A stretch of 64,000 nucleotides of DNA from Macrotrachela quadricornifera. Lineage: Eukaryota; Rotifera; Eurotatoria; Philodinida; Philodinidae. Location: positions 347,225-411,224 of the forward strand of contig JAJEKB010020623.1 of the NCBI GenBank assembly GCA_022393335.1, given 5' to 3'. Positions 47,238 through 61,100 of this stretch are shown one piece after another. Numbering within the stretch: position 1 is the first letter of the stretch; the number at the start of each line of letters is the position of its first letter. The position numbers were made by a program, and so were the translations under genes. The notes under the pieces are model-generated. The model saw only the letters and a program-made list of their open reading frames with translations, made no database searches and was not told the origin of the DNA.

Positions 47238-47852
47238 GATGTAATGTATATGTCTGAATGATACAAGATGTAGATGAATGGACTTTCAACTTCTTCTTTT
47301 TGACGTTAATACTGTAGTATAATGTTAATTGAGATAAAAAGAATGAAAAATTGATTACCAAAATAATCAAAAATTTATTGAGAATGTTTTAATTCTTTCT
47401 AAAATGCCTTTGAGCATTAGATAAAGGTTGTCGGGTGGCTATGTTTGAAACTTTCACAATCAAATTGAAATACTTGGTGGATGACTCATTCATAGCTTTT
47501 AGAAGTATACTACATCCTCTATATGGTTTGTAAATCTATCAAACCAATAAATTCTGAAAAGAGAGAATTGTATATGGAAGATCTTAACTTATGAATAATA
47601 TATTTTTAATTGTTTAATTATGGAACATATATACACAAACGGTTTGAACTTTAGTCTGATGATAATGATTGTAGAGGACGTCCGATTCTAGATGGCAATC
47701 TTATACGTCCCTCATTGCACCTTAACCATTTTGTAACATTGCATCCTGTATAAAAGATTGTTTTGAAGAATAGGGCACTTTTAAGCATTTGAGGATGTAA
47801 TAATAATGAACTCTTTGTAAACTTTTATACTTTTGAGTACACATTTGAATAG
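47238..47852. other. Upstream region of the PP1-like gene
   Basis: No gene recognised. The promoter of the PP1-like gene presumably lies here. AT-rich throughout. Confidence 0.4.
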
Positions 47853-48789
47853 CATTATAACGGGTAGTCCAAAAGAACTGGCTTTTAATAGACGCTTTTC
47901 TCAAGTTAGACTAGATAAGAAAGTTTTGTGCGAATATCAAAAGATAGAGAATTTTTGTAGATTTTATTGACATATTCTTTGTGAAATGAATATTTATTTC
48001 CCATTTGTAGTATTAACGATATTGGATACTATAAAAATATCATTTGCTCAACATTTTACTGGAGTAAAGTGTTCGTTTTCTTTGTTCAATAATTTTACGT
48101 ACATTATTCGAATCCAATCTCATAAAGTACAGAGATGTATCTGTTTTTGAGACCCAATACCAAATCTGTTAATAAAGTTTTACTATTAAAAAAACCGCTA
48201 GAAAAAATTGCTTCATTGTCTATTTTTCGTGCGTTCTTATGTTAGAGAAAAGATCTCAGCCTCATCATTAGTTTAGAAAAGGAATTCATTTTTTATAATG
48301 AAGAGCATTTTGTAGAGTTAAAAATTGTGCATGTGTTGATGTGAAAAGATTAGCTTTTTTGAAAGATAAATCTTGAGAAAACTGGGAACGAAAAGTGTGG
48401 TTCTATTGACCGAGAGTATTATCTCAATATTTTGCGTTTTTTTGAAGCAGAAACAATTAAATTGGAAAAGATCGAGACCACACTAGATGCAGCTCAAAAT
48501 TCTGTATCGCTTAGTGAGAAGAAGATATTCTTGAACAACAGTACACTGAATAAAAATTTTAGTTCACAAATATCGCATTTTACAGTTGAGCAAATGATGT
48601 TTTTATAGTATCGAGTACCTTTAATATTATAAGAGAACGACAAACGCTTATTTCTCAAAGAACATATCAATAAAATCTACACAAAATTGGCTATCTTTCG
48701 ATCACCGAACGAAATTTTCTCGTCTAATCTAACTTGGGAAACGAGTCTATCAAAAGCCGACAATTTCTTCTAAACCATCCGTTATAATA
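47853..48789. mobile_element. Foldback element with ~210-bp arms
   Basis: The left arm (47853-48060) and right arm (about 48575-48789) are diverged reverse complements along their length. Matches include ATTATAACGG near the ends, TGTAGATTTTATTGACATAT against its complement near 48665, and ATACTATAAAAATATCATTTG against the complement near 48600. The centre (48061-48574, about 510 bases) has one fairly open plus-strand stretch (IDREYYLNILRFFEAETIKL, about 48397-48460). It could be cargo or chance, and I recognise no family. Confidence 0.75.
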
Positions 48790-50801
48790 AACGTCTTTGT
48801 GGAAAATATATCTTAGATATTTCATTCTATACAAATAGTTTTCAAATAAAACATTCATATTTTGTATATATCATATAGGCAGTGGCACTTTAAGGAAGTA
48901 ATAGGTCATAAAGGCACTCTTCCAAAAACTTGACGTGTAATTATTCATTCGAAGGCTGTTATATAAAGAACTTTAAACAGTTGAATACTTGATGAGAAAT
49001 CATTTTGCCGAGAACAATGTGTAGATAGTAAAAATTTGATTATTGTTCATGCAACTATGGATGAGATATTGGTCTTGACATAATAAGGGAGTAAATATCT
49101 ATTGATGATGATCCTTATCCTAAAATATTGATTTTTTTTTGCTAAGAGTGAAAAAGTCCACAGAATGATTTTGTGCTCTTGCATCCTCATATCAGTCCTA
49201 ACAAAAAAATAATTGAAAGGAAAGAAATTGAGCGGGGGAAGGGAGGGAACGATATAAGCGACAGTTCTTTTCGTGGTTTCATCCCTAAAAAAAAAGCAAT
49301 TATCGATGTTCGTTACTATCTTCTAAACAGCTTCCATTATGGCCACCCTGACTGCTCAATTTTTTATTGATTTTTGCCATTTCGAAGTCTCGCACACTTA
49401 ATTCCGAGCACCCTGTCTTTTTTTCTTACGTCTGGAAATCGTAGCAAATATCTACTACAGGAGGTCATAACGAAAAAGGCAGTGCAAAATGTCTGTTTCA
49501 CCGTTCAAAAATATCCATTTCGGCAGTATAGATGTTGCGTGATGTAGATGTCGCTGTTTTCTCAAAATAGAGGACAATAATTTTGTTTTGACTATTGACG
49601 AGATTGTTGAACAAATTCGGTTCATTCGTTTGCCAAATGTAGGCTTTTGTGAAATTTCAATAATTCTTTGTTTTCATCATATCGTTTTCTCAATTCAACA
49701 TTATTATTATTTAAATTTTTCCTATTATGTCTCTTACAAATTTTTATGCTAATATTGATCATTTACTAGATAGTATATTAGAATATATAGATTAGGTGTT
49801 TTATGACTTTGCCGAAGCTTTTCTTGAAAAATTACATGCACGTCTGTTTGCTTATTTGTACATCAACAGTGTACTATGTTTTCTTTTAACAGACAATCGA
49901 CGTACTGTTTAGCTATAGATGTTGAAGATGAAATTTTAGAACAATTAAATCGACAAATATGTGTTAAATTAAAAAATTAATAATAATATATAATTAATCC
50001 TGGTATTGAAAACAGTTTTAAAAGAATTATCAGAAAGAATTACATCGACTTCATCCTCAACTTCATCAAATTTCATGTCACAATCATTATCATCGACAAA
50101 TTCATTTTTGTCATTAACCTTAGACGAACATGTAACATATTTGGAGTCTATGGTTTTTTTAAATTCAAATGGAATTTTGAAGAAAAAAACAACCTTCCGT
50201 TTTTACCAAGGCAGGGGAATAAAAGGGGACTAACAAATAATTGCACATTTCCAATAGAACTCATCCATCTTACATATCAACATGTAGAATCCAGTTAAAT
50301 AAAACAAGTATGCACCATCATTTACCTGTCAAATTAACTCTTACACTCTTTAAAACAACTACTCTTCATTCTAGGATTCAGTATATTTATGTGAAAACAA
50401 TGCATGTATATATCTTGACGGTGAGAGTGAGGCTAAAGGACTAAGAGAATTAAGGAGCTCTTAGTCCCCCTGTATCCTTAGTATCGTCACCCTCCATCGC
50501 ACCTTCACTCTCACACTCTAGTCCGAGCTATGTTCAGCTTTCCGGAAAAGGAAATTAGGGAGATCTCGAAGAACACGTAAACTCACAGAAAACTATTTTT
50601 GAAAATGTGAAAGGCTAACGAAGTTTTGAAAATTACAGTAATTACGGAAAGTGTAAAGTACCGAAATTTTAGAAGTTACCAAATTTTTCGAAGTAATGGC
50701 GCTTTCAGAGGAAATGCTTCCAAAATTTCTGAAATTTCCATAGTTTCCTTTTTGCCGAAGTTTGAACACAGCTGCTTACTCCTCTGAGTCCCCTTAGTCC
50801 A
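48790..50801. other. Intergenic DNA with solo transposon ends and a short palindrome
   Basis: Around 49335-49415 two opposite ends typical of Tc1-like transposons occur (ATGGCCACCCTGACTGCTC and GAGCACCCTGTC) with no transposase. Near 49740-50230 is a decayed coding-like stretch (EAFLEKLHARLFAYLYINSVL; later a Ser/Thr-rich part) of unknown origin. At 50437-50468 a 9-bp palindrome GACTAAGAG/CTCTTAGTC lies in a GC-richer patch. No intact gene. Confidence 0.4.
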
Positions 50802-50905
50802 CTCACCCTCATCTTGAGTCCCCTCACCCTCATCTTGAGTCCCCTCACCCTCATCTTGAGTCCCCTCACCCTCATCCTGAGTTCCCTCACCCTCATCCCT
50901 CAGCT
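50802..50905. repeat. 21-bp tandem repeat, five copies
   Basis: The unit CTCACCCTCATCTTGAGTCC plus C starts at 50802, 50823, 50844, 50865 and 50886. The first three copies are nearly identical and the last is diverged. On the minus strand it reads as an in-frame GEGTQDE repeat in an 81-codon open frame, which I take as a by-product of a 21-base period. CTCACCC/GTCCC words also occur in single copy near 50500. Confidence 0.9.
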
Positions 50906-51566
50906 CACAAATAATTGGCAAGAAGAAAAAATAATTGTTATTTTATTAAATATTCTATTATTTGTTTTTATATATGTTCTTCTGTAAAATCTTTTATATA
51001 TTTTGAAATTCCATGAGCTTTTGTTATAGTAACGCTAGTGTGTTTTTGGAGTGTAGGAGCTAAGTAATTTGACTAGATAAAACCAAATAAAACTATTTAT
51101 AAGTGTAGTAAATGTCTTTAGTATAGTCTAAAATATATTAAAGTATCTTAAAGTACGGCAAAGTGCATTAAAGTACAAAAATACAAAAGTACGATGTTTC
51201 CTCTTACTCTTAACAGAACAGAAAAATATCCTTGATGCTTCGTTTGTATCAAAAAAAATTGTAATTGGTCTTTTTTCATGATATATTTCGTTTTTATTCA
51301 ACCGTAACATTATCCCACGATTCTTTTTCGTTCTCCACTCATTACTAATAAATATTGATATTTTTCTCTCACATTGTTTTTCATAATAACTTATTTAACA
51401 TAAATAGAAAAGTGGGTTTTTTCAATCATAAGGTAAAAATAAGACTAACATCAGAGAGAAAAATTAAGAAAGGCAGTTCATAACCTATAAATGAATCATT
51501 TTTTGTAATTGTCTCACTATCATTTGTTTTCAACTATTTTGAAGTAACGGCATTTATCAATCAATA
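50906..51566. other. Upstream region of the ART-TPR gene
   Basis: AT-rich, nothing coding. TTAAAGTA words are repeated four or five times at 51135-51175 (AAGTATCTTAAAGTACGGC and so on), a short degenerate microsatellite. The promoter of the gene at 51567 should lie in this interval. Confidence 0.4.
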
Positions 51567-53639
51567 ATGGGTCACAAGTTCTCAAGAACATTAAATAATG
51601 CAGGCAGCAAAAACTACTCGAAACAAGCCTCTGGTTTCTCCAAAGATGCACAAGCACGTCCACGAGTCAGTATGGTCCAAAATGTCCTTCTGATTTGGTT
51701 AGACGGTAACATTGATGAACAAAATAGCGTAGATTGCCAAAACACGATAACTCAACTACGTCGTGTAGTAAATACCGTTAAGACATTTACCGACGACAAT
51801 CAATGTATTGAATTTCTTGAAACTACAAATAATGAAAAGGTCTGTATGGTTATATCTGGTTCACTTGGTCAACATATTGTCCCTCGTATTCATGATATGT
51901 CTCAAATAGATTCTATTTTTATTTTTTGTGGTAACAAAACATATCACGAACAATGGGCCAAAGAATGGTGCAAAATTAAGGATGTATTCACCGAAATTTC
52001 GCCCATCTGCGATGCTCTCAAGGAGACAGCTCAACAAGCTGAACAAAACTTAATCTCAATTAGTATTATGAACACAATTAGTGATATATCTAATAAAAAA
52101 TTGGATCAGTTAGATCCAACATTTATGTATACACAAATTTTTAAAGAAATTTTATTATCTATCAAATTCGAACAACAACATATAAAAGAATTTATCAATT
52201 ATTGTCGCGAACAATTCGTCGAAATTGATGATAATTTGAAAACTGTCGATGAATTAGAAAGAGAATATCATCAGAAAACACCAGTTTGGTGGTATACATA
52301 TGAATCATTTCTGTTTTCAATGGTCAATTATGGCATCCGAACAATGGATGGAGATATTATGATTAAAATGGGTTTTTTCATCAGTGATTTACACCGTCAA
52401 ATCGAAAAATTGCATGAAAAACAATTTCGTACATATTTCAGTGCTAAAACTTTTACCATTTATCGTGGTCAAGCTCTATTCAAGGCAGATTTCGAGCAAT
52501 TGAAGAACAGCAAAGGTGGTCTAATGTCTTTTAATAGTTTTTTATCTACCAGTAAAGATCGTGATACTTCTCTTTCTTTCGCTAATGAAGCTCTTACTGA
52601 TCCGAATTCGATAGGCATTCTTTTTGTTATGACCATTAATCCATCAAAATCAACTACTCCCTTCGCTTCAATCAATGGCATCAGTTATTTTCCAGCAGAA
52701 GATGAAGTTCTTTTCTCAATGCATACAGTATTTCGTATTTGTGATATCAAACCAATGGATGATACTACTCGTCTCTTTCAAGTAGATTTAACTCTTACTA
52801 ATGATAATGACAAAGATCTATGTGCACTCACAGATCTTATACGAAAAGAAACTGAAGGATCAACAGGTTGGTATCAATTGGGAGAATTGTTACTTAAAAT
52901 GGGACAATCCAAGAAGGCTCAAGAAGTTTATGAAGTTCTTCTTGATCAAACAACTGATAAAAAAGAGAAAGGAAACATTTATAGCCGACTTGGATTAGCA
53001 AAATATAATACAGGAGAATATCAAGAAGCAATTATATTCTATGAAAACTCACTCAAAATGTACCAAGAATCTCTTCCTTCAAATCATTCTAATTTGGCTG
53101 CGACTTACAATAACATCGGTTTAGTATATAACAATATGGATGAATATTCCAAAGCACTTTCCTATTACGAAAAAGCTCTTGAAATTAGTCAAAAATCACT
53201 TCGTTCGAATCATCCTAGTTTGGCTATGTCCTACAATAATATCGGTAGTGTGTATTACAATATGGAGGATTATTCCAAAGCACTTTCGTATTATGATAAA
53301 GATCTTCAGATCAGTAAAAATTCACTTCTTTCGACTCATCCTGATTTAGCTAAATCTTACAATAATATTGGTAATGCATATATGAAGATGCGTGATTATT
53401 CAAAAGCACTTTCATCTCACGAAAAAGCCCTTGAAATCCGACAACAATCACTTCCTTCGAATCATTCTGATTTAGCTATGTCCTACAATAACATGGGTAA
53501 TGTGTATAAGAACATGGGTGAATATTCGAAGGCATGTTCGTATTATGAACGCGCAGTGGACATTGGACAACGTTCATTACCGTCAAATCACCCTTATCTT
53601 CAACAATATAAAAGGAACCTCGATTTAACAAAAAAATAA
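51567..53639 (+). CDS. ADP-ribosyltransferase with TPR (kinesin-light-chain-type) repeats
   Basis: Intronless, 690 residues. The N-terminal part (about 40-170) is unassigned. Residues about 210-410 are a mono-ADP-ribosyltransferase (ART) domain of the R-S-E class: TIYRGQ with Arg300, SFNSFLSTS with Ser327, and PAEDEVLF with the E378-x-E380 pair that directs arginine-specific transfer. Residues about 425-690 carry tetratricopeptide repeats, five of them 42 residues long with SYNNIGxVYxNMxxYSKALSYYEKALEI, as in kinesin light chains. The enzyme would transfer ADP-ribose from NAD to target proteins that the TPR array selects; the target is unknown. There is no signal peptide, so it is probably cytosolic. 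The repeats are very similar at the DNA level, suggesting recent internal duplication or homogenisation. Stop at 53637-53639. Confidence 0.92.
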   Translation: MGHKFSRTLNNAGSKNYSKQASGFSKDAQARPRVSMVQNVLLIWLDGNIDEQNSVDCQNTITQLRRVVNTVKTFTDDNQCIEFLETTNNEKVCMVISGSLGQHIVPRIHDMSQIDSIFIFCGNKTYHEQWAKEWCKIKDVFTEISPICDALKETAQQAEQNLISISIMNTISDISNKKLDQLDPTFMYTQIFKEILLSIKFEQQHIKEFINYCREQFVEIDDNLKTVDELEREYHQKTPVWWYTYESFLFSMVNYGIRTMDGDIMIKMGFFISDLHRQIEKLHEKQFRTYFSAKTFTIYRGQALFKADFEQLKNSKGGLMSFNSFLSTSKDRDTSLSFANEALTDPNSIGILFVMTINPSKSTTPFASINGISYFPAEDEVLFSMHTVFRICDIKPMDDTTRLFQVDLTLTNDNDKDLCALTDLIRKETEGSTGWYQLGELLLKMGQSKKAQEVYEVLLDQTTDKKEKGNIYSRLGLAKYNTGEYQEAIIFYENSLKMYQESLPSNHSNLAATYNNIGLVYNNMDEYSKALSYYEKALEISQKSLRSNHPSLAMSYNNIGSVYYNMEDYSKALSYYDKDLQISKNSLLSTHPDLAKSYNNIGNAYMKMRDYSKALSSHEKALEIRQQSLPSNHSDLAMSYNNMGNVYKNMGEYSKACSYYERAVDIGQRSLPSNHPYLQQYKRNLDLTKK

Positions 53640-55152
53640 TTATAATTAGATCATATTTGTTTTTTCTTGGAGAATAAAGTAAAATGTTTGAATAAAAACT
53701 GTATTTTACATAGATTATACGCGCGTAAACTCAGAAATTCTATTCTTATTAACGACATAAATAGAGTATACTATTCATCGGTAAGGTAAAACGATGCATG
53801 TCGAATGATATGTATATTGTACGAAAACAAAGGCTTTCACAACAATTTTCATACTTTGACAAGAACACAAATTCTCTGTATTAGATTCTAAAATAGCCAG
53901 GCTCATTAGAGTGCAGTAGTATCAGGAATAGAAATTCATTTATCAATACAATAAATTATTCTTCTATTCCAGTAAAAGAATAATTTATTATCTTCATAAG
54001 TACATCGATATGCAGAAATGCAAATCTAATTTAGTGAATTCTTATTTCTCAAGACTAACGTAAGAACCAATCTATTCTGGATATTCTAATTTAAATGACT
54101 TTGATTCGAGCAATAATTAAATTTCAAAAACATGCTAAGCTTCATAGTTTTCGACGTCTTTTAGTATGCTGGTTCCAAATATAACCTCAGTTCCTCTTAA
54201 AAGTGTAACACGGGTTTCAAAGACAAAATAACCTGGAAAAGGTTATGAGTTTTTGCATCTACCATAAGTAGGATGCATACGTAGAAGCATGGAGTCAGAA
54301 TGTGTTCTCAATCGAACGTTACTCTTTTGTAACGTTTACAATATACAGAATTGGCACATTTTCCAATAGATTTCAGGCTCGATAGCCTTTTTTTTCTACT
54401 CTGTTTTTCATTGGATTACAATAATTTTTTTATCATGAACTCCATAGATGAGCAAGTTTTTTACAATATTGTTTGTTTGGAAAGTACTACATTATACTGC
54501 CCAACGCTTTGACTTTCTTCATTTATGTTGCTTTAAAGGACTCTATACAAACTTTAAGAAAATGTAATTTGGGAAATGATAGATCACATATGTGCGTATC
54601 TACGTAAACGGTTAGATTTTGAAAGAGAATGTTTTCACATGTATACACGTGCTTCCTCACTGTACGTAAAACGTCCAACAACAGCGCCAAATATGTTGCA
54701 AGTAGCCGCAACGAAATTGAAATATATGCCATGAAAATTTTGTCTTTAAGATTTTTCAATCCTTATTAATGATAGGTTATTTCGATTCATTTCATATGTT
54801 ACTATTTATATTACCTGGTTTATTATCATACACTGATATTGTTATTTTTTATGAATATAAGTATCAGTTTTTGTCTATGCGTTTTGTTTTCTTTTTTGTT
54901 CGTTAATTATATTTTTTTAATGAAACATTTATGTTTTAAAAAGAAATTGACTATAGCTTTCTTTATCTTTGGAGTAAAAGAAATATGTCGAACTAAAGAA
55001 GCACAAGTATACATTTCGAGCAGTACAGAAATAATATTATTAGCAATTAGATTAAAATATAGTTAATGAAAGTAGTGTGCGAAAGAGTAGTAATAGAAAA
55101 AAACACCATGTTAGTATCTTAGATAAAACAGTCTTCTAATAACTATATAACT
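53640..55152. other. Intergenic DNA; perfect 14-bp stem-loop at 53950-53989
   Basis: No gene recognised in 1.5 kb. AATAAATTATTCTT (53950-53963) and AAGAATAATTTATT (53976-53989) form a perfect stem with a 12-base loop. Open frames at 54523-54759 and 54839-55066 show no motifs and are not called. Two convergent genes end into this region. Confidence 0.5.
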
Positions 55153-58100
55153 TTAATGTTCACCTGTACTCACATCGGAGTCAAACTCTGTTGGAACAAA
55201 ATTCTCATTCATAATACCATCACCATCGATACTCGAGCAATAAGTGATAGCATAGTTCAAACGTTCATACATTATATCAGTTGTCGAATATTGAGGTAAA
55301 TCTAATGTAAATCCACATGTATGTGCTCCTAAAATAAGCAAATGTTGACTTACGATGGAAGAACATATACAATTTAATTATTATGAAAACTAAAAGGTTC
55401 CGATTTGAACTTACTTGGAAGTGTTCCATCTATATTTTCATTAGGTGCATCGTAGGGATAAATTTTAAATTTGGATATAAAATCTTCATCTCGACTTGGT
55501 AATGTACATCGTCCCCAAACAAATATTAAAAATAATTTTTTCTGTTCTTCATTAAACATATTATTTATAACAGTCCAAAATCGTTGAATAAATGGTGAAT
55601 CTACACTATAATCGCCACCATAGTCAGTATTTCTCTTTAATAATTCAACATCAATTTCACCTTTTCCACATACAGCTTCTTCAAGTTCTTTGGGTGTAAA
55701 TAGACTCAAAAAATAACCTGGAATAACACTATACAAACCTTGACGAATAAATTCAATTTGTCTTTGAAATTCATTTAATCGATATTCACGACAATAATTA
55801 CAATATTCTTTAAAATTATGAGCTGTTATAGGAATATCTTTTCCACCTGGAATAAGTTCATAAGTTTGTCCTGCTGAACTAATAATTTCAAAACGGAAAT
55901 CATCCATAATACTACTAAATAAATCATTAATATCACTATCAGTTCCAATAGATTCTATTTGTTTTATATTTTTTTCCATTTCATTAATCATTGTAAAACT
56001 TTGCATATCAATAGATTCAATATCTTCCAAAGTTATTTTTTCATGAACTAATTGTTTCCATAATAAAATCGGAAATTTTAAATCTAAATAATGTTTTTTA
56101 CGTATTGCCATACCCATTAATTGTCCAATAAATCGATATTGTTTTTTAATTTTATTTGAAATTGATCTATTTGGTGGAAAAACATTTGGAATCCAACGAT
56201 CTCGATTTAAACCACTATTCATTCGTCCATTTGGACATAAAATAAATAATGATAATCGTGTACTACATATATCTGAACAAATACGTGTTATTGAATCACG
56301 ATATGGTCCACCTTGATCAGTACTATGCATTCCAAGATATTGTGCTAACCATAGACGATCATTCTGCATACGAAATGTTAAATGAGCTTTATCATGTAAT
56401 TGTTCATAAGCTTGATTAAACATTGTATATTCATCATTATTATTACTATATGCACTAGCTTTAACTGTATCAAAATTAACTGCAGGAATATTATCATTAC
56501 TTTGTACTTCTGTACAGAGTAATGATGAATTAAATAATTGAAATTTCATTAGATATAATATATATGCTCGACCTGTTCGAATTTTATCTGTTAAAATACT
56601 TTGTCCAGGTAATAAACTAAAATCAATTATTGTTACAAGATTTTCAATAAATAGACTAAATTGATATATTAATTTTGCACGTATTTGTATATAAATACCT
56701 GGAATATGTAATAGAGATGGATAAATTTTATAGTATGTAGGATTTGGTACAGATTCATTTGGTAAACTATTGATTAATTCAATGATAGAAGTGTTGATAA
56801 GAGGATTATTATTCATAAAATGAATTAATTGTTGATCAGCAATTATATCAAAATAACTATTTGATTTTTCAGCTTCATCTCGAGTAAATTGGAATTTATC
56901 ATCGAATGAAGCATTAGATTGCATTAGAAATGTTTCTGGAAATGATGTTTGCTTAATTTTATCTGTTAAAACATTAATAATATCGATTGCTGTTAATAGA
57001 TCATAAAATTTTGATGATAATTTTGTTAAATCAAAATCAAGTATAACATTCGATTGTTTATTAAAAATACTAGTAAGATTAATTGCTTTTTGTTGATATT
57101 GTTGTCGTTCTAATAATAAAAAAACAATATCCATAATAATAATTTGAAATTTTTTCATCATTCGAGTATTTCTTGATGTTGAATTTGGTGGTAATTCAAT
57201 AAATAATTGAAATAAAAAATGTTGAATATATTTATTTAAATTAAAATTTTTACTTATTTGAATTAAACTAAAAAGAAAAGAGAAACAAAAAAAGAAATGT
57301 TTTCCTATGTATATATGATTTTTTTGTTAATAACAACAAAAAATTCACGGGATGATTTCATGTACCTATATTCCTCACATATTTATCTTCATTTCAGTTA
57401 CTTACATAGTAAATAAATGTAAAATAAATATTTTTGATTGATGCGATTTACTTAAAAGAAATAAATCAAATAAAATATTAATTATTAATTCAGGAAATAA
57501 AATTGAAATAAGAAAATCAATTTCATTTTGTTTTATTGTTATTGTTTGATCAGATAAGAATTTAATAAAAATATTAAATAATTTAAGAATAAATTTAAAA
57601 TTTGATTGTTTAATCATTAATTGTCTATCGATAATAAATCTTTCATCATCATAATCATAGAATATTTCTGATGGATTTTTTAAAAACCGAATCCATTGAA
57701 GAATTAAATCTTTTTGTAAATGATAAAGTAATGGAGCTTTATCTTGGATTATTTCATTTGTAATTTGATTATTTATTGTTGAATAGTATTTAAATAATTC
57801 ATTAGTTTCTTTTTTTAAAATTGAATTTATTAATAAACTCATTCGATCAATATTTTCATCTGTATTTAAACGTCTATATGTATAATGATAATCTAATAAT
57901 CGTAATAATATAATAATAAATGAATAATCACCAAATTTTTCTAATGGAAATAAATTTGAACCATCATTTGACCAAATTTTTAATATATTTAAAATAGTAT
58001 AATGTGCATATATTGATATTAATTCATGTTCACAAATAACACGTAATTCATAATATTGTTTATGTGAATATTGATTTGATTTTGAAATTTTTTTATGTTG

Positions 58101-61100
58101 ATTTTCAATGATTATTGTTTGTTCTTGTATAGGTTGTTTTAAATCAAGTAATTGATAAGTTAAATCAGCTTCTTCAGTTAGTATTGATTTATCTCGAATC
58201 CAATCAGTAAGACTATCATTTATATCTAAATGATGAATAGCTTCATAAAACCATTCTTTATCAGTTGGTAGTTTTTCATCTTTATTAATTATGTTGTTAA
58301 ATGATGATGATGTTTGTATATCATTCCAATGAATAAGCAATATTTTACTAAGATTATCTAATGCTTCATCAGTATTAAATTCCGAGAAATTTATTAAATG
58401 TTTTAATTTTTCTTGATCAGTCAAATGACTTAATTTTAAAAGAATATTTTCTTTAGTATTAGATTGTTCTATAATATTTGTCTTTGTACGAAGAATTGTA
58501 TCAAGTAATTGAATATTATCTGTCATATTTTGTTTCATAACAGATTTAATTGATGATTCATCATAACCAATTAATAATAAACTTGGTGAAATAATTGAAA
58601 ATGGTGGTGTAACTAAACTATCTAAAGAATAGTTTGATGATTTCATTTTTTCATCAATTATATTTGTTGTTCTATTCATATAAGTTATTGATTTACATTC
58701 AATTCGAAGTGTATCTTCATTCATTGTATTCTTTGTTAAATCTATTTCTCGAAATAAATCAATTCGATTATCTTTTATCATCCATTGATTATTATCTACA
58801 TTTACATCAAGTTCTAATAAACCATTTATATAGATTTTTACTGATTTTTTATCAATAGAAATAAGTAAACGTATATATTCATTTAATTTTAATATTGATT
58901 CATTTTTAATACCAGTAGATAAGCAAATATGACCATGATCAGAAATATAAATTTGTAATTGTGAATTATTTAATGATATTAATGTTATTTGTTCATTATC
59001 TTTTGGTAAATTTGTTATACATATGTCTAATATTAATGTATATTCAAACCATGGATCAATTGATTTATCTAAAACAAGATAAGTTTTATTACCAAATAAT
59101 TGTATTATTGATTGATTAATTTCATTATTTGATTTAAAATATTTTGTTTCATCATGATCAATTTGATATTTTTTCTTTTCCCATTTATTTTCATCAAATG
59201 ATTCTTCAAATGGAATAAGTAATTCATTTAAAAAATATATTTGATTTTTATTAAATATAAATGTATTAAAATGTTTTCGATAATCTTTTAATCGATGATA
59301 ATCTATTGTTATATAAACAAGACCATAAATAAAAAGACGTTGAATATGTTCTTGTGTAAGTGCATATTTCCAAATAGCTAAATTTTTTATTCCAACTGTA
59401 ATATTAGGTAAAATATGAAAAATAAATTTATTTATTAATGGATATTCAATTATTTGATATTCATTATTAATATAAATTATTATTTGTTGTATATTGGAAT
59501 CAAAAATAATAGCTATTCGATTATTTTCAGTAATTTTATTTGATGGTATTCGAATTGAAAATTGATCAGATGTATCAAATATTAATAGAATAATATCAGA
59601 ATTATCAAAATTTGTTAATATTTCAAAATCAAAACAAATTGTTAATGAACCATAATGATCAATTATTAATGGAAAACCATTATTTTCTTTTGATAATATT
59701 AATTGATTTTTATCCAAAGTAAAAATATTTTCAATATGATTATTATTAATAAAATCACGTAGAAAATTTTTTGTTTTAATATTTCGCTTTGTATAAATAT
59801 AGTCTTGAATATTTTCACCAATTAAATATGCATTATAAGGATAAGCAACAAATGCTTGATCAATATTAATTAATTTTGGTAATAATAATGGTTTATAACC
59901 TTTTGGTAATGGACATTCTAACATATCTTCTGGATTAAATATTAATTCACAACAACTCATTGAATAACTATTTACTTTTAAAGTAATACCAGGAAAATAA
60001 GTTGCACCATATCCATTTGGTAACATATTACATATTGTTGTTGTCATACCAATTATTGATTTATGTTCGAAAGCTGTACCAAAAAAATGTCCATTTAACC
60101 AATAATTAATTCGTATATTATCATCAAATATTTCAATTCCACAACCACAAATATCATTTGTTGTCCAATGAATATTTTCTGATAAAAATGAATATTGTTC
60201 ATTATTATTATAAAGTTTATTTTGTGAACCATCATAAGACCATGAATATTTATCATTACCTAATCCAATTGTATTTGTTGGTGTAAATCCAGTTGTTGCC
60301 CAACCAATTTGAGCATTAGCACCTTCAAGTAATCGAACACAATAATACCATTTACCTTCAGTTAATCGTAAATTATTAATAATAAATGTTGCCATTGATG
60401 TATCAGCATTTTCTGATATTAAATAAATTCGTCCTGGAAATTTATGTTTAATACCACATTCTTCTAATAGATATGTATTAGAAATTGTTGATGGTAGAGG
60501 GACAATTTCAATATCATCATTACCAATTCTTCCATATTTAAAATATTCAAAATCTTGTTTTGATACATTTGATTTCCATTGATGAATTTGTGATAAAATA
60601 TTTATTGTTAAATGATCTTGTTTAATTGTATAATCATTCCAATGAATAAATAATGATTTATTTTTATTATCATTTAATTGTTCATATCGATTTAAATTTA
60701 AATAATATTGTTCTAAATATTGTTTATTTAATAAATGTAAATTAATTAATTGATTATTAATTGATTTTGATAATAAATTTGATATAGATAATTTTGCAAT
60801 AATTGATGCATAGGATTTTTCTATAAAAATTTCAATTAATTTTTTATTATTTAATATATGATATAAAGTAGAAATTGATTGACGTTTTAATTGTAATAAT
60901 AATAATGATGATTTAGTTATTGATGTATCAATTTCAATAAAAGATATTAATATATCAAAAAATGTATTTAAAATATCATTTATATTTGGTAATAAAAGAA
61001 GATTTGGTGGTGGAACATCAATTTCAATTTGTAATTTATTATCATTAACTTGTTGAATTTTATTTATTTGAATATATTCAATTAAATATGATAAATTATC

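Noticed and set aside
50802..50905. Regularly spaced direct repeats resembling a CRISPR array
   Set aside because: The 21-base units are contiguous without spacers, and the window is eukaryotic, so this is a minisatellite.
50676..50921. 81-codon minus-strand frame with repeated GEGTQDE
   Set aside because: It is explained by a 21-base tandem repeat, and the non-repeat part has no coding character.
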